A stretch of 64,000 nucleotides of DNA from Paraburkholderia edwinii. Lineage in GTDB: Bacteria > Pseudomonadota > Gammaproteobacteria > Burkholderiales > Burkholderiaceae. The stretch covers positions 3,844,001 through 3,908,000 of the forward strand of contig NZ_CP080095.1 of the NCBI RefSeq assembly GCF_019428685.1, in the 5' to 3' direction. Position numbers and translations under genes: made by a program. Of this stretch, positions 34,453 through 43,759 are shown piece after piece. The notes beneath the pieces were generated by a model, which saw only the letters and a program-made list of their open reading frames with translations, ran no database searches and was not told the origin of the DNA. Every line of letters begins with the position of its first letter. The stretch's first letter is position 1.

Positions 34453-35280
34453 ATGACGATTGAACGGAAATCTGTCGACGTCGATGGCGTCGCGGCAAGC
34501 TATCTGACCGCCGTCACGCGCAGCGAAGCGGCGCCCGTGGTCCTGCTGCTGCACGGCACGTACTGGAGCCGCGTCTGGCAACCGGTGCTCGAAGACCTCG
34601 CCGCCGCGGGCCTGCGGCCGATCGCGGTGGACCTGCCCGGGCTCGGCCGCTCGGCCGGCGAACTCGACGTCGACCATGCGTCGGTGCCGGCGCTCGCCGC
34701 ATGGGTCGTGCGCTTCGCACAGGCGCTTGGAATCAGCGGCCCCGTGTATCTTGCCGGGCACGACATCGGCGGCGGCATCGCGCAGCAACTGCTCGTCGAC
34801 GGCCAGCTCGAAGTGAGCCGGCTCGCGCTCGTCAACGGCGTGATGCTCGATTCATGGCCGGCGCCGGCCGTCGCGCGGTATGGCGACCCGGCCGTGGCGG
34901 CCGTGACGACACCTGCCGATATCCTCGCCGCGCGCCGCATCTCGGTCATCGCGGCACTCGCGCGCCCGGCATCGGAAGAGGAAATCGCTAAGTATCTGAA
35001 CCCGTGGACCGACCCGCGCGTCGGGCGCTCGTGGCTCTCGCTGGCCCGCGCGGCCGACGCGCGTTACACGCTCGACCTCGTACCGGCGCTGCGCGCATCG
35101 GCGGTGCCGAAGCTGCTCGTATGGGGCGAAGACGATGCATTTCAGCGCGTCGAGTTTGCGGAGCGCTTCGCCAGGGAGATTCCGCATACGGTACTCGTGC
35201 GCATCGCCGCGGCCGGCCACATCCCGATGGAAAACAACCCGCAAGCGGTCGCGCGTGCGCTGATCGGCTTCTTCACCTGA
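34453..35280 (+). CDS. Alpha/beta hydrolase with Asp nucleophile (dehalogenase/epoxide-hydrolase-like)
   Basis: The 275-aa product has the oxyanion segment LLLHGTYWSRVW, the nucleophile elbow LAGHDIGGGIA (Asp104 instead of Ser), an acid candidate in LLVWGEDDAF and the catalytic His in AAAGHIPMENNP. An Asp at the elbow is typical of haloalkane/haloacetate dehalogenases and epoxide hydrolases. Together with the cupin gene upstream this suggests breakdown of a small ketone or halogenated compound, but the substrate is unknown. TAGGAGAG precedes the ATG. Confidence 0.8.
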   Translation: MTIERKSVDVDGVAASYLTAVTRSEAAPVVLLLHGTYWSRVWQPVLEDLAAAGLRPIAVDLPGLGRSAGELDVDHASVPALAAWVVRFAQALGISGPVYLAGHDIGGGIAQQLLVDGQLEVSRLALVNGVMLDSWPAPAVARYGDPAVAAVTTPADILAARRISVIAALARPASEEEIAKYLNPWTDPRVGRSWLSLARAADARYTLDLVPALRASAVPKLLVWGEDDAFQRVEFAERFAREIPHTVLVRIAAAGHIPMENNPQAVARALIGFFT

Positions 35281-35436
35281 GGTCGGGCCGCATCGATACC
35301 GCCTGCGCGGGCATCCGCGGACAGGCTCCATCTCTCTACCCCGCTATCGGGATGCGCTATGATCTTCGCCGCAGGCATGAGAACGCGGCACACCGTGACG
35401 CATTAGCAGCGCATAAGCCGATAACGGGGAGTGAGA

Positions 35437-36798
35437 ATGACAAAACGCAACCCCGCGTTGCACCGCATTCAGTCCGCAGAACGAATGACGCCCGCGCGCC
35501 GGTGGACGCTGATCGCCGTCGTGCTGATCGTGCTCGTGGCGCTGATCTGGGCGGCGTGGTCGTTTGCCGAGCCCGCGGTCCGCAGCCGGATTGTCATCAC
35601 GACCGGCGCGGACGGCGGCATTTATCGCGGCTTTGCCGAACAGTACGCGCCTCTGCTCAAACGCAAAGGCATCACGCTCGATATCCGACCGTCGTCGGGC
35701 TCCGTCCAAAACTATCAGCGCCTCGTCGATCCGGATAGCGAATACGAGATCGGCTTTATCCAGTCCGGCACGATCCACCCTAAGGACACCGACAATCTGC
35801 AGACGATCGCCGCGGTTTCGTATGAACCGATCTGGGTGTTCTATCGTGGCGCCGAAACGGTCGACCGGCTGATGCAACTGCGCGGCAAGCGCATTTCGAT
35901 CGGCGTGCCGGGCAGCGGGTTGCTTAACGTGTCGCAAACGCTGCTCGGCCTCGCCGAAGTGACGCGCGAAAATTCGACGCTCGTCGAACTGGCTGCGGAC
36001 GACGCGTATCACAGCCTCGAAAACGGCACGCTCGACGCCTCGTTCTTTATCGGCCGCCCCGATGCGCCGATGCAGCAAAAGCTGCTGAACAGCGACCTGA
36101 AGCTGATGAGCTTCGCGCTCGCCGACGCGTACGTGCAGAAATTCCCGGCGCTCGCAAAGATCACCTATCCGCGCGGCGCGACGAGCATCGCCCAGGATCG
36201 TCCATCCGAAGACGTCACGCTGCTTGCCGCGACCGCGCAACTTGTCGCGAAAGATTCGCTGCATCCGGCACTCGCCTTCGTGTTGCTCGAAGTCGCGAAA
36301 ACCGTGCATGGCGGCGAAGACTACTTCACGACAGTCGGCGCATTTCCCAATCTGAACACGGCCGAATTTCCGGTTTCCGACGAAAGCGCGCGCTACTTCA
36401 AATCGGGCCCGCCGTTCCTGCAGCGCTATCTGCCGTTCTGGCTCGCGAGCTTTATCGAACGGCGCCTGCTGATACTCGTGCCGTTTCTCGCGGTGCTCGT
36501 CGGTCTGCTGCAGGCCTTGCCACGCATGCTCGAGGCGCGCGTCAAACTGCGCCTCGTCGTCTGGTACCGCGAGCTCAAGTCGCTCGAAGACGAGATCTGG
36601 CGAACCGCCCAGCCGACGTCGGACCAGATCGAACTATGGCGCGAGGAAATCGAAGAGATCGATGCGTACGCCGGGCAAATCCGCATGCCGCAACGTTACT
36701 TTCAGGACGTTTACGCATTGAAGCAGGCGATCGCCGTGGTGCGTAGCCGGATTGTGCAGATTGCCGCGCATACCTCACACGCCAACATACCCGACTGA
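35437..36798 (+). CDS. TAXI-family solute-binding protein with two membrane anchors
   Basis: The 453-aa product has an N-terminal membrane helix (WTLIAVVLIVLVALIWAAWS) and a TAXI-type binding domain (RIVITTGADGGIYRGFAEQY, LVDPDSEYEIGFIQSGT, GKRISIGVPGSGLLNVSQTL). A second membrane helix follows near residue 350 (LLILVPFLAVLVGLLQALPR), then a ~90-residue cytoplasmic helical tail. TAXI proteins normally feed TRAP transporters; no TRAP membrane subunits lie nearby. The double-anchored form with a cytoplasmic tail could be a sensor or a binding protein working with a distant permease. GGGGAG precedes the ATG at 35437; a GTG at 35431 is less likely. Confidence 0.85.
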   Translation: MTKRNPALHRIQSAERMTPARRWTLIAVVLIVLVALIWAAWSFAEPAVRSRIVITTGADGGIYRGFAEQYAPLLKRKGITLDIRPSSGSVQNYQRLVDPDSEYEIGFIQSGTIHPKDTDNLQTIAAVSYEPIWVFYRGAETVDRLMQLRGKRISIGVPGSGLLNVSQTLLGLAEVTRENSTLVELAADDAYHSLENGTLDASFFIGRPDAPMQQKLLNSDLKLMSFALADAYVQKFPALAKITYPRGATSIAQDRPSEDVTLLAATAQLVAKDSLHPALAFVLLEVAKTVHGGEDYFTTVGAFPNLNTAEFPVSDESARYFKSGPPFLQRYLPFWLASFIERRLLILVPFLAVLVGLLQALPRMLEARVKLRLVVWYRELKSLEDEIWRTAQPTSDQIELWREEIEEIDAYAGQIRMPQRYFQDVYALKQAIAVVRSRIVQIAAHTSHANIPD

Positions 36799-36973
36799 TC
36801 GTTTGGATAGTTTGACACCATTGTTCACAAATCGGCGATTGTGATTTGCGAACTACCGAGTTTCGTCACCACCCTGAACTGGCCTACATTGAATCCAACG
36901 CCGCCGCGCCCGCTAACCAGCGCCGCGAGGCTGGTAAGGATCGTAGGGATCAACAGGAAGAAGAGGTGATGCA

Positions 36974-37345
36974 ATGGTCAAATATGTCGAAGCGATCGGG
37001 CTGATCGGCGCAGTCGTGGTGTACCTCGTGCCATCGCTCGAAGCAGATGCGCGCGAACATCGTCACGCGTTCGCCATCACGATGATCAATGTTTTTCTTG
37101 GCTGGACCGTGATCGGCTGGTTCGCCGCGTTGCGTGCGGCACGGTCCCCGGACGGCGGCGCACGGCTTGCGCAGATCGCGCGTTCGGCCCGTATCGCGAT
37201 CGCGCGCGGCACCATCGACAAGCTTGTCAGTCACGCCCAGCATTGCGCACCGTTCAGGCCGCGGCTTGCTGAAGCGAGAATCGTCGAAGTGCATTGCGTG
37301 AATCACCATCACCACGTGAAGAAGAGTCACCGCACGCTGCGGTAA
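36974..37345 (+). CDS. Superinfection immunity family membrane protein
   Basis: The 123-aa product begins MVKYVEAIGLIGAVVVYLVP and has a second membrane segment in HAFAITMINVFLGWTVIGWF, the hallmark of the superinfection-immunity family first seen in phages. The C-terminal ~50 residues are basic and His-rich (NHHHHVKKSHR). In bacteria such genes are often chromosomal orphans with unknown roles; no prophage surrounds it. A GAGG ribosome binding site lies 8 bases upstream and a strong terminator follows. Confidence 0.75.
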   Translation: MVKYVEAIGLIGAVVVYLVPSLEADAREHRHAFAITMINVFLGWTVIGWFAALRAARSPDGGARLAQIARSARIAIARGTIDKLVSHAQHCAPFRPRLAEARIVEVHCVNHHHHVKKSHRTLR

Positions 37346-37404
37346 GCAAGCTTCGCGTGCCACGCAACGCAGTATTGCGGAGATTGCGCGGAGGAGACAA
37401 GCGA

Positions 37405-37437
37405 CGGCCGAGGAGTCATTTCTCCCGGCCGCTTTTT
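37405..37437 (+). terminator. Intrinsic terminator after the superinfection immunity gene
   Basis: CGGCCG-A-GGAG, a short loop TCATTT, and CTCC-CGGCCG form a ~10-bp GC-rich stem followed by CTTTTTC, 60 bp after the stop codon. Confidence 0.85.
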
Positions 37438-37545
37438 CGTGCGCAGCTTTCTTGAAGCTTGCAAGGTTCCTGTACGGCAATCAGCAGAGAATCCGTGCAT
37501 TGACGATAATCGGGTGCCTTGTCTTCCCCCGCCGCCCGATATTCG

Positions 37546-38763
37546 ATGCAACCGTCCTCCGGCACGCCGCGCACGTCCGCCGCATTTTTACTGCTCGCGC
37601 TCGCGTTCGTCATCAACATGATGGGCACGACGCTTCCCACCGCCGTCTACCGCTACTACCGCATCGCGTACGGCTTCACGCCGGCCACCATCACGGTGAT
37701 CTACGCGTGCTATGCATTCGGTGTGCTGGCCGCGCTGCTGATGGTCGGCAACTGGTCCGACCAACTGGGCCGCAAGCGGATGCTGACCTATGGGCTCTGC
37801 GCATCGGCCGCGTCGGGCGTGGTGTTTCTCACGAGCACGAGCCTCGCGGGCCTGATGGCGGCGCGCCTGATATCGGGCGTGTCCGCCGGCATTTTCACCG
37901 GCACCGCGACCGTCGCGGTCATCGAAGCCGCACCGGCGAAGTGGCGCAATGCCGCGACGCTGGCAGCCACCGCATCGAACATGCTGGGCCTCGGCTGCGG
38001 ACCGGTGCTCGGCGGTCTTATCGTCGAATATCTGCCGGCGCCGATGCGCGCGCCTTTCGCGGTGCATCTCGTGCTTGTCGTCATCGCGCTCTGCGCCGTG
38101 CGCAGCGTGCCGGAGACGGCGCGCATCGCCGCCCAGGCAAAGTTGCGCATGCAACGGATTGCGTTGCCGCGGGCCGTGCGCGGCGCCTTCGTGCCCGCCG
38201 CGCTGTCGGGCTTCGCCGGTTTCGTCGTGGTCGGATTTTTCGCGGCAGTCTCGCCGCAGTTGATGCGCAGCGAGCTCGGCTTCCATAGCGACCTCGCGAT
38301 CGGACTTGTCGTATTTCTGCTGTTCGGCTCGTCGGCATGCGGACAGGCCTTGCAAGGCCGGTTCGCGCCGCGCTGGAGACAACCGGCCGGATGCATCGGC
38401 CTGATCGCGGGCCTTGCGCTCGTGGCGCTCAGCAGCGTGTGGGACGCAAAGAGCGCGCTGCTCGCGGGCACCGTGCTCGCTGGCCTCGGCCAGGGCGCGA
38501 GCTTTCGCGCCGGGCTCGGCGAACTGACCGCGCGCAGCCCGGGGGATGTGCGCGCCGCCATGACGTCCGCCTATTTCGTCGTGCTCTATGTCGCGATCTC
38601 GCTGCCTGTTATCGGACTCGGCATCGCGACACAACGAACCGATATCCGTCACGCGACGCTGCTGTTCGCGGCGGTCACGATCGTCGTCGTGATCGCGGCG
38701 CTCGCCTTTCTCGTCGGCGGCAAGCGCGATGCGCAGCCCGAGGCCCATGCAGCCGGCGAATAA
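37546..38763 (+). CDS. Major facilitator superfamily transporter
   Basis: The 405-aa product has twelve apparent membrane helices. The loop motif GNWSDQLGRKRMLTYGL is the MFS motif A (G-x-x-x-D-x-x-G-R-K), and the second half has less conserved loops. The overall layout matches drug/sugar exporters of the DHA type, but the substrate cannot be read from sequence. The start at 37546 (ATG) is preferred to a TTG 27 bases upstream; neither has a strong ribosome binding site. Confidence 0.85.
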   Translation: MQPSSGTPRTSAAFLLLALAFVINMMGTTLPTAVYRYYRIAYGFTPATITVIYACYAFGVLAALLMVGNWSDQLGRKRMLTYGLCASAASGVVFLTSTSLAGLMAARLISGVSAGIFTGTATVAVIEAAPAKWRNAATLAATASNMLGLGCGPVLGGLIVEYLPAPMRAPFAVHLVLVVIALCAVRSVPETARIAAQAKLRMQRIALPRAVRGAFVPAALSGFAGFVVVGFFAAVSPQLMRSELGFHSDLAIGLVVFLLFGSSACGQALQGRFAPRWRQPAGCIGLIAGLALVALSSVWDAKSALLAGTVLAGLGQGASFRAGLGELTARSPGDVRAAMTSAYFVVLYVAISLPVIGLGIATQRTDIRHATLLFAAVTIVVVIAALAFLVGGKRDAQPEAHAAGE

Positions 38764-38945
38764 GAATCGGCGGCGCACGTCGGCACATATAGCGCAAAAC
38801 GGCCCGATCTCACCGCGCCGAGGGAATAGCGCGCGCATTCGAACGTTCTCGTGAGCATCGGCGGACCATCGCACGGCGCGGCGCCCCGCGCCGGCGCAAC
38901 GCGATGGTCCGTCATCTGCCCTTGCAACCGTTACCGAGCATTCCT

Positions 38946-40142
38946 ATGAACCTCGCCGACTTCGCCACGCCTTCGTTTCTCGCGAACCCGTACCCCGTCT
39001 ACGACGCCCTGCGCGAAGAAGGTCCGCTCGTTCCGGTCGGTCCGAACCAGTTCGTCTCGGGGCACTACGACATCGTCGACAAGCTGCTGCACGATCGTCG
39101 CATGATTCACAACTTCGAGTCATCAGTGCGCAAACGCTACGGCGAGGAAGGCGCGCAGCAACCGGTCCTGCTCGGCTATAGCCGCATGTTCCTGCTGATG
39201 AATCCGCCGGTGCACACGCGGCTGCGCGGCCTGATGATGAAGGCCTTCAACGCGCGGCAGGTCGAATCGATGCGCGATATCGCCCGCACCAGCGCCGATC
39301 GTCTGATCGACAGTTTCGAAAGCGACGGCAGCGTCGACATCATGGCCGCGTATGCGATGCCGTTTCCGATCGAGATCATTTGCCGGATGCTGGACGTGCC
39401 TGTCGAACATGCGCAGAAGCTCGCCGATGCGATCCAGCACGTGGCGAAAATGCTCGACATGACGCCGGTCGATGACGCGCAGCTCGCCGTGTCGAACGAC
39501 GCATATCGCACGCTCGACACGTATTTCTCCGAAGTGATCGAAGCACGCCGCAGGCAGCCCGGCACCGATCTGATCTCGATGCTGCTCAAGGTCGAGGAAC
39601 AAGGCGAAACGCTCACGCACGACGAGATCGTCGCGAACGTGGTCCTGCTTTACCTGGGCGGCCACGAGACTACATCGCACATGATCGGCAATGCGCTGAT
39701 CTCCCTGCAGCGCCACCCGCAGCAATTCGATGCGCTGCGCAAGGATAGAGCGAAGCTGCCGAACGCGATCATGGAATGTCTGCGTTACGAGGGCTCCGCG
39801 CAGCTTTCGGGCCGCACCGCGAGCGAAGACATGGACATTGCCGGCGTGCCGGTGGCGCGTAACTCGATCGTCTATCTGTCGCTCGGCGCGGCCAACCGCG
39901 ACCCGGCGAAGTTCGATCATCCGGACCAGCTCGATATCGGCCGCGACCTGCCGCGCGTGCTCACGTTCGGCGGCGGCGTGCATCACTGCCTCGGCTATCG
40001 GCTCGCCCTGCTCGAACTCGAGACCGCGCTCGGCGCGCTGCTGACACGCCTGCCCAAACTCACGGTCGACGGGCTCGACAATCTGCACTGGAACGGCCGC
40101 AGCAGCCTGCGCGGCGTCGAGACGCTGCGGGTGCACTGGTAA
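38946..40142 (+). CDS. Cytochrome P450
   Basis: The 398-aa product is a soluble class I bacterial P450: I-helix LYLGGHETTSHMIGN, ExxR in ECLRYEGSA, and heme loop LTFGGGVHHCLGYRLA with the axial Cys348. It would hydroxylate or otherwise oxidise a small hydrophobic substrate using electrons from ferredoxin and a reductase. No redox partner gene lies next to it. The start at 38946 fits the family's short N-terminus (MNLADFATPSFLANPYPVYD). Confidence 0.93.
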   Translation: MNLADFATPSFLANPYPVYDALREEGPLVPVGPNQFVSGHYDIVDKLLHDRRMIHNFESSVRKRYGEEGAQQPVLLGYSRMFLLMNPPVHTRLRGLMMKAFNARQVESMRDIARTSADRLIDSFESDGSVDIMAAYAMPFPIEIICRMLDVPVEHAQKLADAIQHVAKMLDMTPVDDAQLAVSNDAYRTLDTYFSEVIEARRRQPGTDLISMLLKVEEQGETLTHDEIVANVVLLYLGGHETTSHMIGNALISLQRHPQQFDALRKDRAKLPNAIMECLRYEGSAQLSGRTASEDMDIAGVPVARNSIVYLSLGAANRDPAKFDHPDQLDIGRDLPRVLTFGGGVHHCLGYRLALLELETALGALLTRLPKLTVDGLDNLHWNGRSSLRGVETLRVHW

Positions 40143-40273
40143 CCGTTAAAAGCCGGCCAGCGGCGAGCGGAAGGCATCAGAAAGGCAGCCGGGCGATAAT
40201 CCGTCGTTCATGACCTTGATGGACCTTCACAGCCCTTTCGGGGGCCCTTCCTTCGCGCCCGTTCCGCTCGCCC

Positions 40274-42178
40274 ATGACGTCATCCGATTCGCCGCGCAAC
40301 GATGCGCAACTGCTGCAGGCCGCCGTCCTGCTCTATACGAACAAGCGCTTCGCCGACGCGCTGACGGCCCTGCAACCGATCCTGCAGCAGCGCACAGCAA
40401 GCGCGACGCGCGCGGCGGCGTTCAATCTCGCAGGCGTCTGCGCGCAAAATCTCGAGCGGCTCGCCGATGCCGAACAATTCTGGCAGCGCGCGATCGAGGA
40501 CAAACCCGACTACGCCGAACCGCATTGCAATCTCGGTAGCCTGTTCAAGCGGCTCGACCGGTTGCCCGACGCCGAAGCGAGCTTTCGCGCGGCCATCGCG
40601 TGCCGGGCGGACTACGTCGAAGCGCACTACAACCTCGGTCTGCTGCTGCATCGCGCAGGGCGTCCGCGCGACGCGGAGGCGGCCTATCGCAAGGCCATCG
40701 AGCTGCGCCCGAATCTCGCGGCCGCGCACAACAATCTCGGCGTGCTGCTGCACGACGAAAAGCGGCTCGACGAAGCGCAGGCCGCGTACGTGCAGGCGCT
40801 GGCCGGCAACCCCGAGTACGGCGAAGCATATTTCAATCTCGGCAAACTGCAGGTCGACCGCGACAAGCTGCGCGAGGCGGAAGTCATGTATCGCGCGGCG
40901 CTCGTCGCCGAACCGAACCTCGTGCAGGCGCATCATCATCTCGGCTCGCTGCTGAATCTGCTCAAACGCTTCGATGAATCCGAGGCGTCGCTGCGTCACG
41001 CGCTGACGCTCGCGCCGCATCTGCCCGACATTCATACGAGTCTCGGCAGCACGCTGATCGAAACCGATCGTTACGTCGACGCCGAAGCGGCATGCCGCAC
41101 CGCGCTCGCGTTTCAGGACGACAGCGCAAACGCGTTGCATACGCTCGGCATTGCGCTGTACCGGCAGGGCCGCACCGACGAAGCCGAAGCGGCGTACCGC
41201 CGCGCGCTCGAGATCCATCCGGACCTGACATCGGCGAAATTCGGGCTTGCCGCGCTATTGTTGCAGGCGCAACGTTATGACGAAGGCTGGCCGCTGTACG
41301 AAGCGCGCCACGAACGCGGCGACGGCCAGAAGCGCGCGCAGGCGCCCGATGTGAGCTGCCCGCGCTGGCAGGGCGAGCCGCTCGCCGGCAAGTCGCTGCT
41401 GATCTGGCGCGAGCAGGGTTTCGGCGACGCGCTGCAGTTCGGCCGCTATATCGCGACGCTGAAGGCGCAGGGCGTCGCGCGTCTCACGTTCGCGTGCCCG
41501 CCGGCGTTGAGCCGGCTATTCAGGAGCGTCGAAGGCGTCGACGAGGTGTTCGATACGCTCGCGGCCGTTTCGCAAGGCCAGTACGACTACTGGACCTTTC
41601 TGCTCAGCGTGCCGGGCCTGCTCGACGACAAGACGCTGCCGCCCGCGCAATTCATCACGCCCGACCCGGGTCTCGTCGATGCATGGCGCGGCCGGCTGGC
41701 GGGACTTGCGGGCCGCAAGATCGGACTCGTCTGGAAAGGCAACCCGAAGCATGTGAACGACCACAAGCGCTCGCTGCCGTCGCTCGATACGCTGGCGCCC
41801 TTGTGGGACGCGCCGAATGTGAGCTTCGTGAGCCTGCAAAAAGGCGCCGACGAAGACGAAGTGAGCTACGCGCCGGACGAGCGGCCGATTCTGCCGCTCG
41901 GCGCGGACCTCACGGATTTCGCCGATGCCGCGGCCGTCGTCGCGCAACTCGATCTCGTGATCAGCGTCGATACGGCGATCGCGCATCTGTCCGGCGCGCT
42001 CGGCAAGCCGTGCTGGGTCATGCTGCCCGCCACCGATAACGAATGGCGCTGGACGCATGCGCGCACCGGGCCCGCGTCGCCGTGGTACGCGGACACGATG
42101 CGCGCGTTCCGGCAAACGGAGCCCGGCGACTGGGCGCGGGTGGTTCAGGCAATGCGGGCGGAGCTGGACGGGCGCTGA
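40274..42178 (+). CDS. TPR-repeat protein with C-terminal glycosyltransferase-9-like domain
   Basis: The 634-aa product has about nine to ten tetratricopeptide repeats in residues 1-345 (units such as AEPHCNLGSLFKRLDRLPDA and VEAHYNLGLLLHRAGRPRDA). A glycosyltransferase-like domain follows (SLLIWREQGFGDALQFGRYI, KIGLVWKGNPKHVNDHKRSL, DLVISVDTAIAHLSGALGKP), as in GT9/GT41-type enzymes. It may glycosylate proteins or envelope components, with the TPRs choosing the acceptor. No neighbouring glycosylation genes are visible. The first ATG at 40274 starts directly in the repeat region, with a poor ribosome binding site. Confidence 0.85.
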   Translation: MTSSDSPRNDAQLLQAAVLLYTNKRFADALTALQPILQQRTASATRAAAFNLAGVCAQNLERLADAEQFWQRAIEDKPDYAEPHCNLGSLFKRLDRLPDAEASFRAAIACRADYVEAHYNLGLLLHRAGRPRDAEAAYRKAIELRPNLAAAHNNLGVLLHDEKRLDEAQAAYVQALAGNPEYGEAYFNLGKLQVDRDKLREAEVMYRAALVAEPNLVQAHHHLGSLLNLLKRFDESEASLRHALTLAPHLPDIHTSLGSTLIETDRYVDAEAACRTALAFQDDSANALHTLGIALYRQGRTDEAEAAYRRALEIHPDLTSAKFGLAALLLQAQRYDEGWPLYEARHERGDGQKRAQAPDVSCPRWQGEPLAGKSLLIWREQGFGDALQFGRYIATLKAQGVARLTFACPPALSRLFRSVEGVDEVFDTLAAVSQGQYDYWTFLLSVPGLLDDKTLPPAQFITPDPGLVDAWRGRLAGLAGRKIGLVWKGNPKHVNDHKRSLPSLDTLAPLWDAPNVSFVSLQKGADEDEVSYAPDERPILPLGADLTDFADAAAVVAQLDLVISVDTAIAHLSGALGKPCWVMLPATDNEWRWTHARTGPASPWYADTMRAFRQTEPGDWARVVQAMRAELDGR

Positions 42179-42336
42179 GACGATGCGTGCCGGCATCCTG
42201 GATGCTGCGCCGCCGTGGCCTCCTGGAGGCGCGCGGCGCGCATCGTGCCACGACAGGTGGCCGCTGCGCACGTGCTCCGGCCACCGGTGCCGTCTAGTGC
42301 ACGCGACGCGTCCGCCCTCCTCGTCCGACCCGCCAA

Positions 42337-42792
42337 TCACCCGCCTGACTGACCGCCGCGCCCGCCACCCACATTGCGCTCCATCTCGTCGCGCAGACGC
42401 GCTTGCCGGTCGTGCAACTCGGGCGTGAACGTGTCACCGAAATCGGACATCTCGTAGAGCGGGCGTATTTCGATGTCCGAGTCGCTATTCATCGGGTTCG
42501 GGCAGCGCTTGACCCATTGCACCGCTTCGTCCATCGATGCGACCTGCCAGAGCCAGAACCCGGCAACGAGCTCGCCGACCTGCGGAAACGGCCCGTCGCT
42601 GACGGTGCGCGAACTGCCCGCGAAGCGCACGCGCTTGCCGCGCGAGCTCGGCTGCAGGCCGTCGGCGGCGAGCAACACGCCGGCCTTGGCGAGTTCCTCG
42701 TTGAAACGGCCCATGGCCGCGAACATTTCGGTGTCCGGTAGTTGGCCGGCTTCCGATTCGGGCGACGCTTTGACGATCACCATGACACGCAT
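42337..42792 (-). CDS. YciI family protein
   Basis: The 151-aa product reads MRVMVIVKASPESEAGQLPD, with RFNEELAKAGVLLAADGLQP and FWLWQVASMDEAVQWVKRCP, the ferredoxin-like dimeric fold of YciI/DGPF proteins. In Burkholderia such genes are often next to ECF sigma-factor genes; one lies divergently 270 bp away at 43061. The C-terminus ends in a Gly-rich tail. AAGGAG precedes the ATG. No enzymatic activity can be claimed. Confidence 0.85.
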   Translation of the reverse strand: MRVMVIVKASPESEAGQLPDTEMFAAMGRFNEELAKAGVLLAADGLQPSSRGKRVRFAGSSRTVSDGPFPQVGELVAGFWLWQVASMDEAVQWVKRCPNPMNSDSDIEIRPLYEMSDFGDTFTPELHDRQARLRDEMERNVGGGRGGQSGG

Positions 42793-43060
42793 CTTCGTTC
42801 TCCTTGACGGGTTGGGGCAGACCGAGGCGCCGGCGCCCGATCCGGCGCGTGCACTGCGGCTTCATCTACGCGACGAATCGACGTGGCCGAAATCGACATC
42901 GCGCGCGACAATTCTGCGGGACGTAGGCTGAGCGACGGATTTCGACGGGCCGCGCGTTAAAGGGTAAACGAGCCGATACCCGCCCATACCAACAGGGAGC
43001 GAACAGGATGCGCAGCGCGCAGCACACGATCACCCGGCACATCGAACAGGACGCCGCGCA

Positions 43061-43759
43061 TTGAACGACGCCGAACGCGGCCCTGATGCGGGCTCTGACG
43101 CGGACCCTGATGCGGGCTCTGATGCGGGCTCTAAAGTGCCCTCTGAAGCAGACCCCGACGCGGCCCTCCTCGCACGAGTCGCCCGCGCCGAGCCTGCCGC
43201 GGTGCGCGCGCTCGTCGCGCGCAAGCTGCCGCGGCTGCTCGCGCTTGCGACACGGATGCTCGGAGACCGTATGGAAGCCGAAGATATCGCGCAGGAAGCG
43301 TTCGTGCGGATCTGGAAGCACGCGCCGCGCTGGCGCGAAGGCGAGGCGCGCTTCGACACGTGGCTGCACCGCGTCGCGCTGAACCTCTGCTACGACCGCT
43401 TGCGCGCGAGCCGCGACGAACCCGTCGACGAACTGCCCGACAGCGTCGATCCGGGCCCGCTGCCCGATGCGCGCCTCGAAGCGCACGCGCGCGACGCAAA
43501 TGTGCGCGCCGCGCTCGCGGCCCTGCCCGCGCGGCAGCGCGAGGCGATCGTGCTGCAGTACTACCAGGAACTGTCGAATCTCGACGCGGCCGCCGTGATG
43601 GGCATCACGGTCGAAGCGCTCGAGAGTTTGCTGTCGCGGGCGCGGCGCAATTTGCGCGCGTCTCTGGCCGCGGCGCCCGCTTCGATGCCGGCATCGCCGG
43701 CACAACCGGCCGCGCCACACCTACCCAACACACGCCCAAGGACATCCGATGACACCTGA
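43061..43759 (+). CDS. ECF-type RNA polymerase sigma factor
   Basis: The 232-aa product has a low-complexity acidic N-terminus (PDAGSDADPDAGSDAGS, encoded by tandem 12-18 bp repeats at 43084-43135). Sigma region 2 follows (DRMEAEDIAQEAFVRIWKHA, FDTWLHRVALNLCYDRLR) and region 4 (LPARQREAIVLQYYQELSNL, with TVEALESLLSRARRNL). A Pro/Ala-rich tail ends the protein. The start appears to be TTG at 43061 with a weak AGGA. It overlaps the next gene by 11 bp, so it heads a five-gene operon and probably controls it. Confidence 0.88.
   Translation: MNDAERGPDAGSDADPDAGSDAGSKVPSEADPDAALLARVARAEPAAVRALVARKLPRLLALATRMLGDRMEAEDIAQEAFVRIWKHAPRWREGEARFDTWLHRVALNLCYDRLRASRDEPVDELPDSVDPGPLPDARLEAHARDANVRAALAALPARQREAIVLQYYQELSNLDAAAVMGITVEALESLLSRARRNLRASLAAAPASMPASPAQPAAPHLPNTRPRTSDDT

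Noticed and set aside
36974..37345. Prophage around the superinfection immunity gene
   Set aside because: No phage structural, integrase or lysis genes lie nearby; the family is common as chromosomal orphans.
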